From contig WHUX01000023.1 in the NCBI GenBank assembly GCA_015179025.1, forward strand, positions 62,001 to 126,000: 64,000 nt of DNA, in the 5' to 3' direction. Below the pieces are notes generated by a model. That model saw only the letters and a program-made list of their open reading frames with translations, was not told the origin of the DNA and searched no databases. The position numbers were made by a program, and so were the translations under genes. Source of the DNA: Terfezia claveryi (lineage: Eukaryota; Ascomycota; Pezizomycetes; Pezizales; Pezizaceae). Positions 12,201-23,310 of this stretch are shown here, in pieces. The stretch's first letter is position 1, and every line of letters starts with the position of its first letter.

Positions 12201-13788
12201 GTTTTGAGCGACAGGAATAAATATGGAAAATTATTGTATTAGAGGACAGCCACTAACACTTCTGTACCTAGGCAGTTAATATTGAGCCCGTGGACAACGA
12301 CAATATACATCGCAAGGCCTAAAACCCAACCAAGGCTAGCACAAATAGCCACGTTAACATTGACATGCGGAGGGACGTCGGAGCCTGGTGATCGATGTAC
12401 AGTCTAGCGAGGACTGATAAAATTGTAGGAGCTGCAGATGTATAACCAGGCTGATTTGGCAATACACCAGCTGGTTACCAAAAGCGGCTTATATTGAAGA
12501 ACAGCCGTTACTAAATGAATGAAGGTTCCTAGTCTGGTTCGGGCATTTATTATTCGAAATACCGTTAACTGGCAATGGCAGCTCTGACCCAAAGATCCCA
12601 GCCCAATTCGATATTGCCATGCTGAATTTCCACGATCCCTGGCTGTATAACACGTTGGCAGGAGGTGTTCGGTCCGCTCGGTGAGCACAGGCTATCAGCT
12701 AAGGATACAAATATTACAATACAAAGATATGTGTAAGTGATTCTACCCTTATCTACATGACTAGTATATGTATGTGTATCAATAATAACAGTGGTCAGAT
12801 TCTAAATATTGGTTAGAAGGTAGTGTGGTTTTCAGAAGGTGTACCTGCCGTATAACCAGGCCCCTCAGTTGCACGAATTGACAGAAGAGCCTTCATTTTG
12901 CTGAATTACCTCCTCTGAATTCACCTATTCAAAGGCTCAGTAGCAGAAATGACCACATACACTTTTCATGGAACAACAGTCCCCACCTTGGTGAGAGATC
13001 ACAAGATCAAGTTTCCATAAACTGTTAATGTAGTGGAGCTTGCGCATTTGCCTTCGGCTCGGAGTAGCTCACATTCTAAGCAATGATATCAAGCTCAAGT
13101 GTTACCACCGTCTTCATTCTAGTGCGCAGATCAACAGAAGAATTTACAGTACCGAAGGCCCCGCCCAGTATCAGCATTCGATATAACACAAGTATAGGGC
13201 CCAGAATTGGTATTTCAACTAAACAAGAAGAGTGCATCTAAACAGAAATTCAGTTTGTCCTCAAGGTTTCGAACAGAGGCTGAATAGCATAAAGGGCCAT
13301 TGATAGTCCAAAGAAAGAAGCAGAGAGCCACCTTACCAAACCCGAGAAGGAGTCTGCTAATGTTCACTAACTATTTAATCCTATTTCCCTTAAGCAAGAT
13401 TGGTACTCCATTTTTATCTTTCCATCATGTCAATCGGCACCTAAACAACAAAAGCAAGAGTCCGCCAGTAGCAAGAAACAAAAGCCACCCAAAATAACCA
13501 CAGCCCCCCGAAGAAGAAAGAAGCAAAGACGTCATAGAAATACAAAAAAGCAACATGAAGGTCCCCGTATCGCCGCTCGGGGCAATCCACAAAAAGGCCT
13601 TAGTCCACAATGTAAGAACCAGAAGAATACAAATATAGCCAACGCCTACGCCCATTCCTTCCTGATACTACCCAGATTCGTTAATAGGACCATTCTTGGT
13701 GGAAAATGCAGGCTGCTCATTGCTAGTAACAAACTGCATGTGGAATTGCCAATCGAATTCCACTCCGATTCTGGTAGATTCCGCTGAC
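6215..13788. other. 7.5-kb region without a recognisable gene
   Basis: The first few hundred bases are T-rich and likely hold the kinase 3' UTR and terminator. Beyond that only short open frames without domains, low-complexity hydrophobic runs or consistent splice signals occur. No long terminal repeats, inverted arms, tRNA or rRNA were seen. It may be old transposon remains decayed past recognition, but that is inference. The stretch 13300-13788 may hold the 3' UTR of the AT-hook gene. Confidence 0.5.
11474..11493 (+). repeat. G12-C-G7 homopolymer run
   Basis: Twelve G, one C and seven G in a row inside gene-free DNA. It could form a G-quadruplex; no function can be assigned from context. 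Confidence 0.9.
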
Positions 13789-14691
13789 TTACGAGGCATC
13801 TGACTTGACAGCATATGGAGGAGCAGGAGCCGCGGCAGTAACAGGAGGTGCCAAAGCAGCAGCAGCAGGTACGGCTCCAGCTGCCTCGGCCTCGGCAGCT
13901 TTACGAGCTGCAACTTCGGCCTTTGAGGGCCTTCCCCTCCTCCTGCGCTGAACACCATCTGGGCCAACAGTGTATACTGGGGTTGCCACAGGGGTATAGG
14001 ATGGTGGCTTCGGCGGAAGCACCTCACCCCTCAGCTGCGCAGCCTTCCTAGCCTCCGATTCTGCCTTGGTTGGGCGCCCCCTCTTGCGTTTGACTGGGAG
14101 CAGCGGGTTTAATTGAGCGTTGGTAGTGGAGTGAGCGGCGACTGATTTCATGGGAACGGTTCCATTCTCCGAGGCGTTGCTGCTCACAGCGCCATCCACG
14201 CCGCTGGTAGAAGACGCCTCTTCTGAATACGAGTCGCGGCGCTGTTTCTTCGCAGCCGGCGCGGAGATTGCCGAGTCGGACGCATCTTCCATTTCCTCAT
14301 CCTCGTCTACTTTCGCCACTGGGGGGCGGATGGGGAATGTACTGGTCAGCTTCAGGTATTCCGATTGTGCTGAAGTTAATGTCCGTCCTAGCGTTGCATA
14401 TATTAGCATCTATTGTGTAAGTTACTGAAAGTGAAGCATATTTACCTTGTGGGACCTTGATGGACTTCCAATCGGGAACGACGTTCTTATGCTTGATGAC
14501 TTCGAGAAGTAGACTGACCTAGACATAGAGTTTTCAATGTTAGTGCTGATTCTAGGATCATCATTGCTACATGAAACAATATAGTGGGAGGGAAGGGGCA
14601 AACAAAGGGTTGAAAGAGGTAGTTGTGGAGTGTGTACCTTCTCAGCGTCCGACCAATTGATGGTTATAGGAGCACCGCCTTCTTTTGCCAT
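13789..14691 (-). CDS. AT-hook DNA-binding protein
   Basis: Three exons on the minus strand (14691-14638, 14518-14446, 14387-13789) keep phase and encode 241 residues. The N-terminal 45 residues (INWSDAEK.. LLLEVIKHKNVVPDW) resemble the Myb/SANT-like module found at the start of many small fungal chromatin proteins. An acidic stretch (VDEDEEMEDASD) and a KKQRR basic patch follow. Two AT-hooks lie in the C-terminal half, KRKRGRPTKAE and RRRRGRPSKAE, which would bind the minor groove of A/T-rich DNA. The tail is Ala/Pro-rich. Nuclear location and a role in chromatin or transcription are inferred. The upstream intron acceptor at 14388 was preferred to one at the ATG-like codon 14409 because it continues the frame as VPQGRTLTS. 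Confidence 0.8.
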
Positions 14692-17600
14692 GGCGTAGAC
14701 TGGGTGTGCGTAAGGGAATGTCGTAATCGTGTGAAAATACTGCAGCTGCCTCGCTTGTATATCTTCTATTCGAGATTATAGCAGCTGTCGGAGCAATAGC
14801 TTGCGTGGGGCGAACAGATACGGACCGCACTTTTCAAGGCTGTAGTTGCAGCAAGGAAGGTTTGTTGATGATAGTGATGCGCGGGCGATCACTGGCCTGG
14901 GGGTGTTTCTCGTTGTTTGTTTAGGTAAAACAGATTGTGTCGAGGGAGGAATTCGAAACGTTAATGGTGTGTTGCGATAGGGAGGCGGATGGGGCCCCAA
15001 ATACAAGAGTAATGGGAGAGGTAGTGGGGAACGGACTTTTTTTCGTGGAAAATCTGTGGTTGGATTCAAGGGGATGAGAAATAGGAGGAATTGAAATTAA
15101 ATAAATGTAAAATGGGGGAACAATCGAAAAGAAAAAAAAAGAGAGGCCGACCGACCATTCGAAATTTTTTTTCTTTTTACTAAAATCTTTTCCATCCACT
15201 TAATTTTTTTTTCTCTTTCAGGTCCCTACTTAGCTGCAAACCCAAAGCAGGCCAGCTCCCCCTCCCCTCCGTGCCTATGCCCTTCCGGGTCGCTGTTGTT
15301 GAGTAATGCGTTCACTATTCCTCCTTTTTCTCCCCGAACTATTGTATGCATAGCCTCGCCTTCCTCTCTATTCAATGGCCTAATTTCTCCCTGCTTCCAT
15401 TCTTCTCCGGCCGGGTCTCGTTACTATGGAACAAGGTGTGCTGCAAGAACCCTCAACGCTGTCGAGGGGCGCGTTTGAATTGCATTTGTAATTGGGGGGA
15501 TGCCGGGAAATGTTTGGTAGAAAATACATGTAACTAAAATGTAATGGGGCACAGGAACGCATATGGAATGGACCAGCCGCAGGAAGAATAAGTCACCACT
15601 CCCTAAAAAGAAAAATTAAATAAAATACTAAGTACTGTACCTAAGGTGCTAATTTGTGGGAGGGTGGGGGGGACGGGAGGAGGGGAGGCTTGTGCATATT
15701 CCGTCGTGTTAAATTTCGAACTCGGAAAAGGGGGGGAACGATGACATAAGGGGAATTTTAATTGTCTAGAATATAATTTATATTAGGAGGTACCTAATAC
15801 GAATTCGGAGAGTAAAGTAGTGTATATATGATATGAATGCAAGGTTTGCGTTTTGAAAAACATCATATTATGTATGAGCTCTTTTTTTTTTGTTAATTGT
15901 ATTCCAATCGAATCACTTCCCCAGAGTGACAGGCATTTAGATAGAGAGGTTAGGGGCCAAGTGTGTGTTATCGCGGATTTTTATTTTTTGGTGTTGTGTG
16001 TGGGAAAACGTACATGCTAAATGTTCCTTACGTAAGGACACAACCCACGCGAACGCGTACTTAGCCTACCCCCTGGTGGAGGTGTCTAATATGAATTGGG
16101 GGATGGTGCCTGCCCCTGGCAGTTAATTTCAGCTTAGTTGCGTTGCCTGACACAGGCTTGTGGGGGTTGAGGGGAAGGGGACTGCGCTATTGGGAGGGTT
16201 CATCTGGATTGTGCAGTATCGTGGGTTGGCAAGGACACGCAACTGCATAATATACGATATCATGTATGCAGTTGTTTGGGGGCCCGCAAAGGGCTACGTG
16301 GTACAAACAAAGAAGGGTAGTCTAAGTCTAGTAAGGAAAGTAAAATCGATCGATATACCGGTACCGGTACATACAGTACAGTATCTTGCTTTGCCTACGA
16401 GAAAGTGGGTGTGGTTGTCTACAGTACATGGCGAGACAGGCTTCTTAATGCACCCGGTCGATCTCGTATACGCATATAAGTTGCCTACTCTTAGACTTAG
16501 AGACTGATCGAAGGCTTATGTATGTACCATCTAATATGAACGAGACTTGCATCCCGACGACTTGCATCCTTAATCTGTTACTTTATAGCTACAGTCTCGA
16601 ATGTACCCGGACCCCTAATCCCTTGGATTGAACCCGCTTGAAACGTCACATGTACCTACGTCGCATTGTGGCCGGGGATTCTGTAAAGACTCTTGCATTC
16701 TACATTCCACATGTACAGTCTGCAGCTTCTTCACCCTCGGTGTCCACGTGCAACCAGGCCAATACTACCTGAGGCCCCTTGGCCATGGCGTAGCCGTGCT
16801 CTTTCTTATGCTAGAACCGCTAGCTGCGTGAGATGGACTGCAGGATGTGCACTTTACTGGAATGTTCCGTTGTGACCACTTCTCAACCGTATTGCTTCCT
16901 TCGGCCCGCTCCTGCACAAAATATTGAAATTAAGAGCCCCGTCTATGGTGTTGGAAGAAACAATTCCAGTAGGCAATTCCAGTAGGCAATACCTCAGCCA
17001 TTCATGATCGAGGATACTTGCATCGCTTCACAACCAAGTTCCACATTGACCCCAATCTTTGCATTTAGATAGATGCTAGGTCCGATTGTTATTACGGCTG
17101 ATACTCTTAGCCGCTTTCAGACTGACTCCCCCGCGGGTCAATATACCTCAAAATCGCGCCATACTACGATTATTTCTGAAGGATAAGCACGACAAACGAA
17201 AATAAAATCCCGAAATATAACGACTCCTAATTTCAGGAAATTACAGGACAGATTTCACATTACTATATCGCAGTTAGTGGAGGAACAGACGCTCACACGT
17301 GCAGTCGCGAGCAGCCAACCCCCCGTTCCTCCGGGGTTTTTTTTTTTTATACTTTGGTCGAGGTTATTTCCAAGGTGTCGTGTTACAACATTGCCTTGGG
17401 CACTTCCAAATAAGGAAGTAGATGCCTGGTTTCTCAAAGAGAAGGTAAGACAAAGAAAAAATAACTTGGCGTAGTCGATATTCAGGATATGCATGAGGAA
17501 TTGAAGCGCTAACCGGCGACGTCAAGCGTCATGTTAAGCAAAGCGTCATCCGTCATGCTCTTTGAGCAAACGACATCCAACTTCCTTGTGTAATTCGCAT

Positions 17601-19359
17601 TCGACGTCTGGCTCCAGCAAAGCAATTCAAATAATGATATAATTGATTCAGTTTACACCTAACTCATCAGACTAATGTTGATGATGATGATGCGCAGCAC
17701 ACTTGCATTAGACTGCGTCCTCCCCGCGGTTCTAGAACACGTCGACGATGACCCACCGCATGGCTACCGCAAAACTAGCACAAAAGAAAAATTGGTGTGT
17801 TGCTTCCGCTGACGGTGATGGTAGTACAGAGCACCTGGTTTATTCGGTCCGGCAGCAGGGCGCCGTCATAGACGTGCAATGACGAAAAGAGATCTTTTGA
17901 GATGCCAGATCGATTTACAATTTGGTCCATGCTCGCAATTTTCATGGACCATTCATCGTGGCATGGAGGAGTTGCTTAAGATTGATTCATAAGAGAGATG
18001 TCGGTTACGTAGTGAACCTCTAGCTATCTGTCAAGTCATAAGGAAATCTACCACAAAAATTCCTCGTGGAGCGGGGCACGAGACAACACCGTCACATGGG
18101 ATCGAGGTAGAGTAAATCGCGGGAGTTACACATCACCTATACTCCGCCTTACCATACTACTTGCATTGCGCTGTACTTATACCTTAGCTCTTGCATCTGC
18201 CTCTTTTCCATAGGAACCCTGCAATTCGAGATAGCTGCGTATGCTGGGCTAGCTGTCATGATATGCAGGATGAATGCAAGGTAGACCCTGCCTCCGCCGT
18301 AGCCCCGCCCTGTTGATTTTCATGTACTAATGACGATTTGCCCATATTAATTTGCATCTTCAGGTTTCTTCTTGCAATTGGGATTATCAGATTCTCACGG
18401 TTACCTTGATCATGAGGTCGAATAGTTCAGGGATTTAACGAATTTAGTTTCGCATGCTCTGGTTGCTTGTTCGATTCGTTTCATTTACCAACCGATACCT
18501 CTGTGTGTGTTATGTTACCCTCTGGACCTATGCGTCATCTTGTATCTTAGGTGACCAACTGACTTGATATTCCCCAGCATAGGCAGCAGATCTACTATAT
18601 TTTTTATCTTGGTACGTACACTTCATCAATTTCGTTCGGGGTGTCAGGTTCATACGATGAATCTGATACTATGGATAGATATATGTACGCACTTGCATAT
18701 CTCAGGGATATCAATGTACCTATGCTTGTAGAAGCAGGACAACTCATGATATTTTGCGGTACATACACGAGACGTACAGGATTCAAAACATTGCGGGGTA
18801 TTTCCAAGATTATTTCTTGTGCTGAGATACCTCGAGCTCCTCCCATATTACGGTCCCAGGAAAACTACAACTACTAATGTATCTAACCTAAGCGGAGGTC
18901 CCAAGAGTATGGGAACACCTAGTACCTTACCTTTTTGCTAGGAGTGAGCCCACTTCCGAGGGTTAAGCATTACAACTACGCCCAGTAAGTGCCACACTCC
19001 CCACTGATCCGCAAGTTTCTTTTTCACACCATACATGTTAGTCGCCGATGGTGATCCCCTATCTAGCAGACTAATTTCCTTGAGATTTAATGGCTTGCAA
19101 TTGCAAGACACTTCGTCTATCATTTCCACATCCACATTCCATTCTCGACACATTTGTATCATATGCAGGAGGTGTTGAGTTGGTGGATCTCAAAGCCCTA
19201 GATTATACACACGCCACGTACCTATGAATTATAGTCACACATTAAATCTCTGTCTAAGGCACGAGACTGGTTTTTTTTTTTCTACTTTTTTCCCCTGAAT
19301 TTCCTCAAATATCAATTGGATCATATATCATTGGTCCACGAGAAACTCATGTGACTTGT

Positions 19360-19379
19360 CATGCATGCATGCATGCATG
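19360..19379. repeat. (CATG/ATGC)n microsatellite
   Basis: Five tandem tetranucleotide units of CATG. Fully palindromic, so it could extrude as a small hairpin. No neighbouring gene. Confidence 0.9.
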
Positions 19380-19763
19380 TACCATGTATACATGCCGGGG
19401 ATGCATTCGACGTTTGAATTGTTTCTGAATCGTGGGTACAACTGGTCATGGCGTAGGGTTTTGAAAGGGGGGGGGGGTCGCGTGTTAGAAGCACGCTCTG
19501 TGGTTGGGCCAAGTTACGGTCGAGTTGGGAACTAGACCGGCCTGAGGGATCTGGATAACTACATAGGGCCCACGTGCGAGATTTGTTACTTGTGCTTTTT
19601 TTTTCTTAATGTGTAGACGCACAGCTTGCTTCAGGAGCGTGTACGATTAGTGAAGCGTGTAATGAGGTTTGGGTTTGGACACGAGAACGTGTGTGCTATC
19701 GTGTTGATGTGTATGTCTTTTGTTCACCTAACCTAGCTGACTCGCTACCATGTTGCCTGGCAC

Positions 19764-19802
19764 TGTTGTTGTTGTTGTTGTTGTGGTGGTGGTGGTGGTG
19801 GT
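19764..19802 (+). repeat. (GTT)n-(GGT)n microsatellite
   Basis: A GTT trinucleotide run passes into a GGT run. Open frames through it on either strand are poly-Val or poly-His/Asn artefacts and are not genes. Confidence 0.9.
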
Positions 19803-22800
19803 CGTTCAGGGTAACATGAGAAGTGGAAGGGGAGGGGGGTGGGGTGTTGTTGTACATGTATACCCTGTCCGCACTGTTAAGGATGCTCTGTACTACCATA
19901 TTGTGAGATTTTTCCTGTCCAATATCTTTTTTTTCTGACAATATCCCCACAAAGGCTCTATCTTTTGAGAATGCAAAAAAATAAATCCCTCAGATACGGA
20001 AATATGGAAACGTGTTCGCATCTGATGCCCACAGTTGCCTATCATACGTGTTCTCAAGCCTGCCATTTTCTACACTACCATACACGGAACATTTCTAGGT
20101 ATTTCAAGTCTCTTTTTTCTTTTTCTTTAAAATAAAGAATGCAGACACTGGGGAATTAGTATTGGATTGCACAGTGCCTTACAAAGTCAGGGAGCTTTTG
20201 GTTGTGATGTATACAACTTTGTTTATGAGTAAATCAGAAGAAAAACATGATAAACATTTCAACAGGTGGGCACATATTGGAAGCTCCTCAAGGGCGTTTA
20301 ATGTAATCTGACATTTTAGCTTAGCAAGAGGCGTCGTTTGTTGTTTTCTCGTTGCTATGCAAGCTATATAGGACTATATAGCTAGTCTCGCTCTGGTATT
20401 TAGGTTCTTGACCTCAGCTGCCGGTGTGAGGTGTGAGTAGGTGTGAGTTGGAGGCAGATTATAACTAGCGGTAAGCTGAACATCACCGCTGGATGATCAT
20501 GACATTAGACAGTTTTCTTCTCTCTGGAGCCTTGTTGAGGTAAATCCCAGCAGCTGGGCTGTGGCTATGTGCTGGACGACTCATACGCGAGGTTATTGTT
20601 AGTCTCGTAGTCACATTGTTCGTTTGGTTCATTAATCCCAATTGGGAAGTACGCTATTCCTGATTTGGATTATCTGGGTTTGAACCTTGATAGTGAACCT
20701 TGTGGGCACATGATCTCTGCATGATCAACCATCGTTTATCACCTCACCAGTTTTTACTACTTTATCAAACCTGTTTCCTTAGCAGCCATTCTGCATCGGG
20801 GGTGTTGACAATCTCTATACCTCGTCAACCCTGATAAACACCATCCCAGAAGTAACCCGAAGCACGCATGTCTGGCCATCCTCAGGATCACCGACCCCAA
20901 CCCTGGCAAAGGTGATGAATGGCTGTTGGTAGGTTTTTCTCTTAAATTGACTTTTTGAGTGTAGGAAAGACGCAAAGTTGATTCATGGCGATGAACACGC
21001 AATCGTTGGTCGTGATGGTAAACCCCTTTAGAGCATGAAGGGTGGCTTGTAGATGAAGCAATTTGCTACATGACGTGGTCGAATATACGGTCCAAGGTAT
21101 TCGGAACAGATCCTTAGGGTGATTTACGAGACCTGTCAAGCATTGAATAGGGATGCTCCTTGGATACCTACCAATAGTCTGCCTCGAGGGGACATTTGTA
21201 CCGAAATCACTATCTAATCCTATCGCAAGGTCACCGAAGATATTGCCTTGATCATCGAAGACCATCCTCCAGTGTACAACACCCAGGGCAATCAGTAGTA
21301 TGACAGAGTTGGGGAGTGCAAGAGTACAAGAGCAACCTCATCGCGCCCGACAGTATCTACCTATCCGGCTTCCTGTTCCAGCCCCTCCTTCGTGTACTCA
21401 ACGCACTCTGCTTGTCAAGCTGTTATTTTAACCTCCCCCGCCTTACAACCTGCAGCATCTCAAACCCCCTCTCCATGGCATCTTCAACCCCTTCCTATAT
21501 GACAACCCCACCCTATCCTCCACGGCATCCTCAACTACCCTGAAAAGCTCTCTAATACTCCCCTTTGAGCTCTGAGTTTCAGTATCCTAGGGGTTACTGC
21601 CTACCTTTTAAAAATCATCAGTGGCCGCTCTTGCAGAGCTAGCTATCTGGTCACGGGCCCAAGAGCCCAAGGGCAGGGATTTGCTCCTCAGGTTCACCAA
21701 GCATCTGTTTGGGCTGGGTGAGGGTCAACCGGGTTTGCAGTCCTCCGCGGCCATGGAGTTAGAGCTGAGTTTGGGGGGCGGGTTAGGCAATGGTGGAAGG
21801 AGAGACCAATTAGGGGGGAAGTGCAGTCCGAGTGACGAGAGTGCGTGGGGAGGGTGGTACAGAAGAGGAAGACGCCCAGGTTTCGACATAGCTGCCAGAA
21901 TACAAATTTTGGAAGGCAAGATCTAAGAAGCTCGATGACCGGATTCCTGAGCTCTAAATGATGATGATACAAGGATTGTATTGGCGATGCTCGCAGAACA
22001 ATATGTCTACGGTTAGAGGTAATTCCGTATCCTTGCTTCTTCGATTACGGAGTGGTTGAATGGCACTGTAAGGAGGCAAGGACCGACATGTCGACATTCG
22101 CTCTGGCGGTGCGGGTTGTGAAGCACTTCTCTAATTTGCTCAGATTCCACAAACCCCGTCAATACCTGACGAAATCCCTACTCTACTATAATCTAGACAG
22201 ATAATAAACAACTTTGGGAGGCTCCGGCGCCTGCGCCTCAAGCTCATCAGTTTCTAACGTGCCTCTGCCAGAGGAACCAGATTGGATGCCGGGCGGGGTT
22301 GAATGGAGTGGGGGCAATGAAGTTGACTAGTATTGAGTTTGTAGTTGATTCTCATTTGCGTCGTCGGGAAGAAGTCCATTTGGTTCTGGAATTGACTCTT
22401 GGAACTGAGTTTTCTCGGGGGTCTGGCTTTGATATAGCAGGCTATTCATATAGATGAAAGAGGTGAAAGGCCCATATGCCAACTTATTTACGTCATAGTG
22501 CCATCAACACTTGCAAGCTGGTGATGTTGTATATGCCCATAATGGATATTCGCTCTCATTGAATAAGCTACAAAGTAATTGATGTCTACTTGACACACTG
22601 ATAAAAAAATAAATAAAAACGTAAGGAGTAAACATTACGAACAATTGCAAACTGCTTCTCCAGAGTTATGATTAAGTCTGACACGAGAACAGTGCACATT
22701 CCTCGGGATGCCGGAGTCTCTTGGCTTGGTGACGACTAGAGTATGGCAGAATTGATGTGATACTCTCAATATTACATACTAATAAGTAAGTAGGTACGGA

Positions 22801-22954
22801 GTATGGCTTTGTCAATTCATACTCGGATGAATTTATCCCCTTACAGAAGTTTTGATCATTGCCAAGGTTTACCGGTAGCCGAGGATGGCGCTCGCCTTTT
22901 CTGGTGGAAACCTAGATTCTCAGAGGTCGTTGTGCCAACCAGACTAGACTACAG

Positions 22955-22975
22955 GGTAGTCAAAAACCCGGGAGG
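22955..22975 (+). repeat. Orphan terminal-repeat-like fragment
   Basis: The segment reads GGTAGTCAAAAACCCGGG, which matches the outer end of the DNA transposon at 28310-32169 (GGTAGTCAATT.AAACCCGGG) apart from a 3-4 base gap. It is probably a scrap of a related element or MITE next to the copia insertion. Confidence 0.45.
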
Positions 22976-23017
22976 GGGGCAGGTTGACTAATCAAAGTTG
23001 GGAAATCTTAAACTACC

Positions 23018-23022
23018 GGTAG
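23018..23022. repeat. Target-site duplication GGTAG, left copy
   Basis: GGTAG directly abuts the left LTR and is repeated at 28293-28297 right after the right LTR, proving the boundaries of the copia insertion. Confidence 0.9.
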
Positions 23023-23301
23023 TGTAAGATTACGAGGTTATGCAGCGAAGGAATCGTGAAGATAATTGATCGTGTATATTCAGAAGAGGAGAGATATCTA
23101 GATATCGCTATAGACTTATTGCTATGGTCCCAGTGCTCTACTCTTTATCCTGCGACAGATTCCAGCCCTTTTTATCCTTTCTCGAGATATCCCAATTAGC
23201 CATATTGAGACGACTGGTTTCATACCATGAACGTCTCAATTAGCCATTCTCAGCTACCTGCATTTCCCGTGATCTTGTACCACGTGAGAGTGTTTCCTAC
23301 A
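23023..23301 (-). repeat. 3' LTR of the copia element
   Basis: 279 bp, TG..CA ends. It differs from the right LTR at eight positions by eye, all transitions. A G-rich polypurine tract (minus sense GAAGGGGGG, plus-strand 23302-23310) lies just inside, as needed for plus-strand priming. Confidence 0.93.
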
Positions 23302-23310
23302 CCCCCCTTC
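23302..23310 (-). promoter_or_regulatory. Polypurine tract of the copia element
   Basis: Minus-strand GAAGGGGGG immediately upstream of the 3' LTR, the expected plus-strand primer site for reverse transcription. Confidence 0.8.

Larger units (their letters stand above)
14692..22950. other. 8.3-kb gene-poor region
   Basis: No coding model could be supported. The part next to 14692 probably contains the AT-hook gene promoter. The rest has short orphan frames, A/T-rich tracts, a C-rich segment at 21330-21550 and microsatellites (listed separately). One 120-codon open stretch on the minus strand near 20942-21310 has no start codon and no recognisable family. Confidence 0.5.

Noticed and set aside
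13425..13655. Small membrane protein on the minus strand
   Set aside because: Hydrophobic run comes from T-rich DNA; it lies in the probable 3' UTR of the AT-hook gene and has no homologous pattern.
19696..19950. His/Asn-rich small protein
   Set aside because: It is only the translation of the GTT/GGT microsatellite.
20942..21310. Protein gene on the minus strand (about 120 open codons, FDDQGNIFGDLAIGLDSDFG)
   Set aside because: No ATG at a sensible place, no splice-consistent partner exon and no recognised family; the frame may be chance or a decayed remnant.
21621..21926. 101-codon frame on the plus strand
   Set aside because: Gly-rich low-complexity translation without domain; opposite strand is equally open and Pro-rich, typical of G/C-skewed non-coding DNA.
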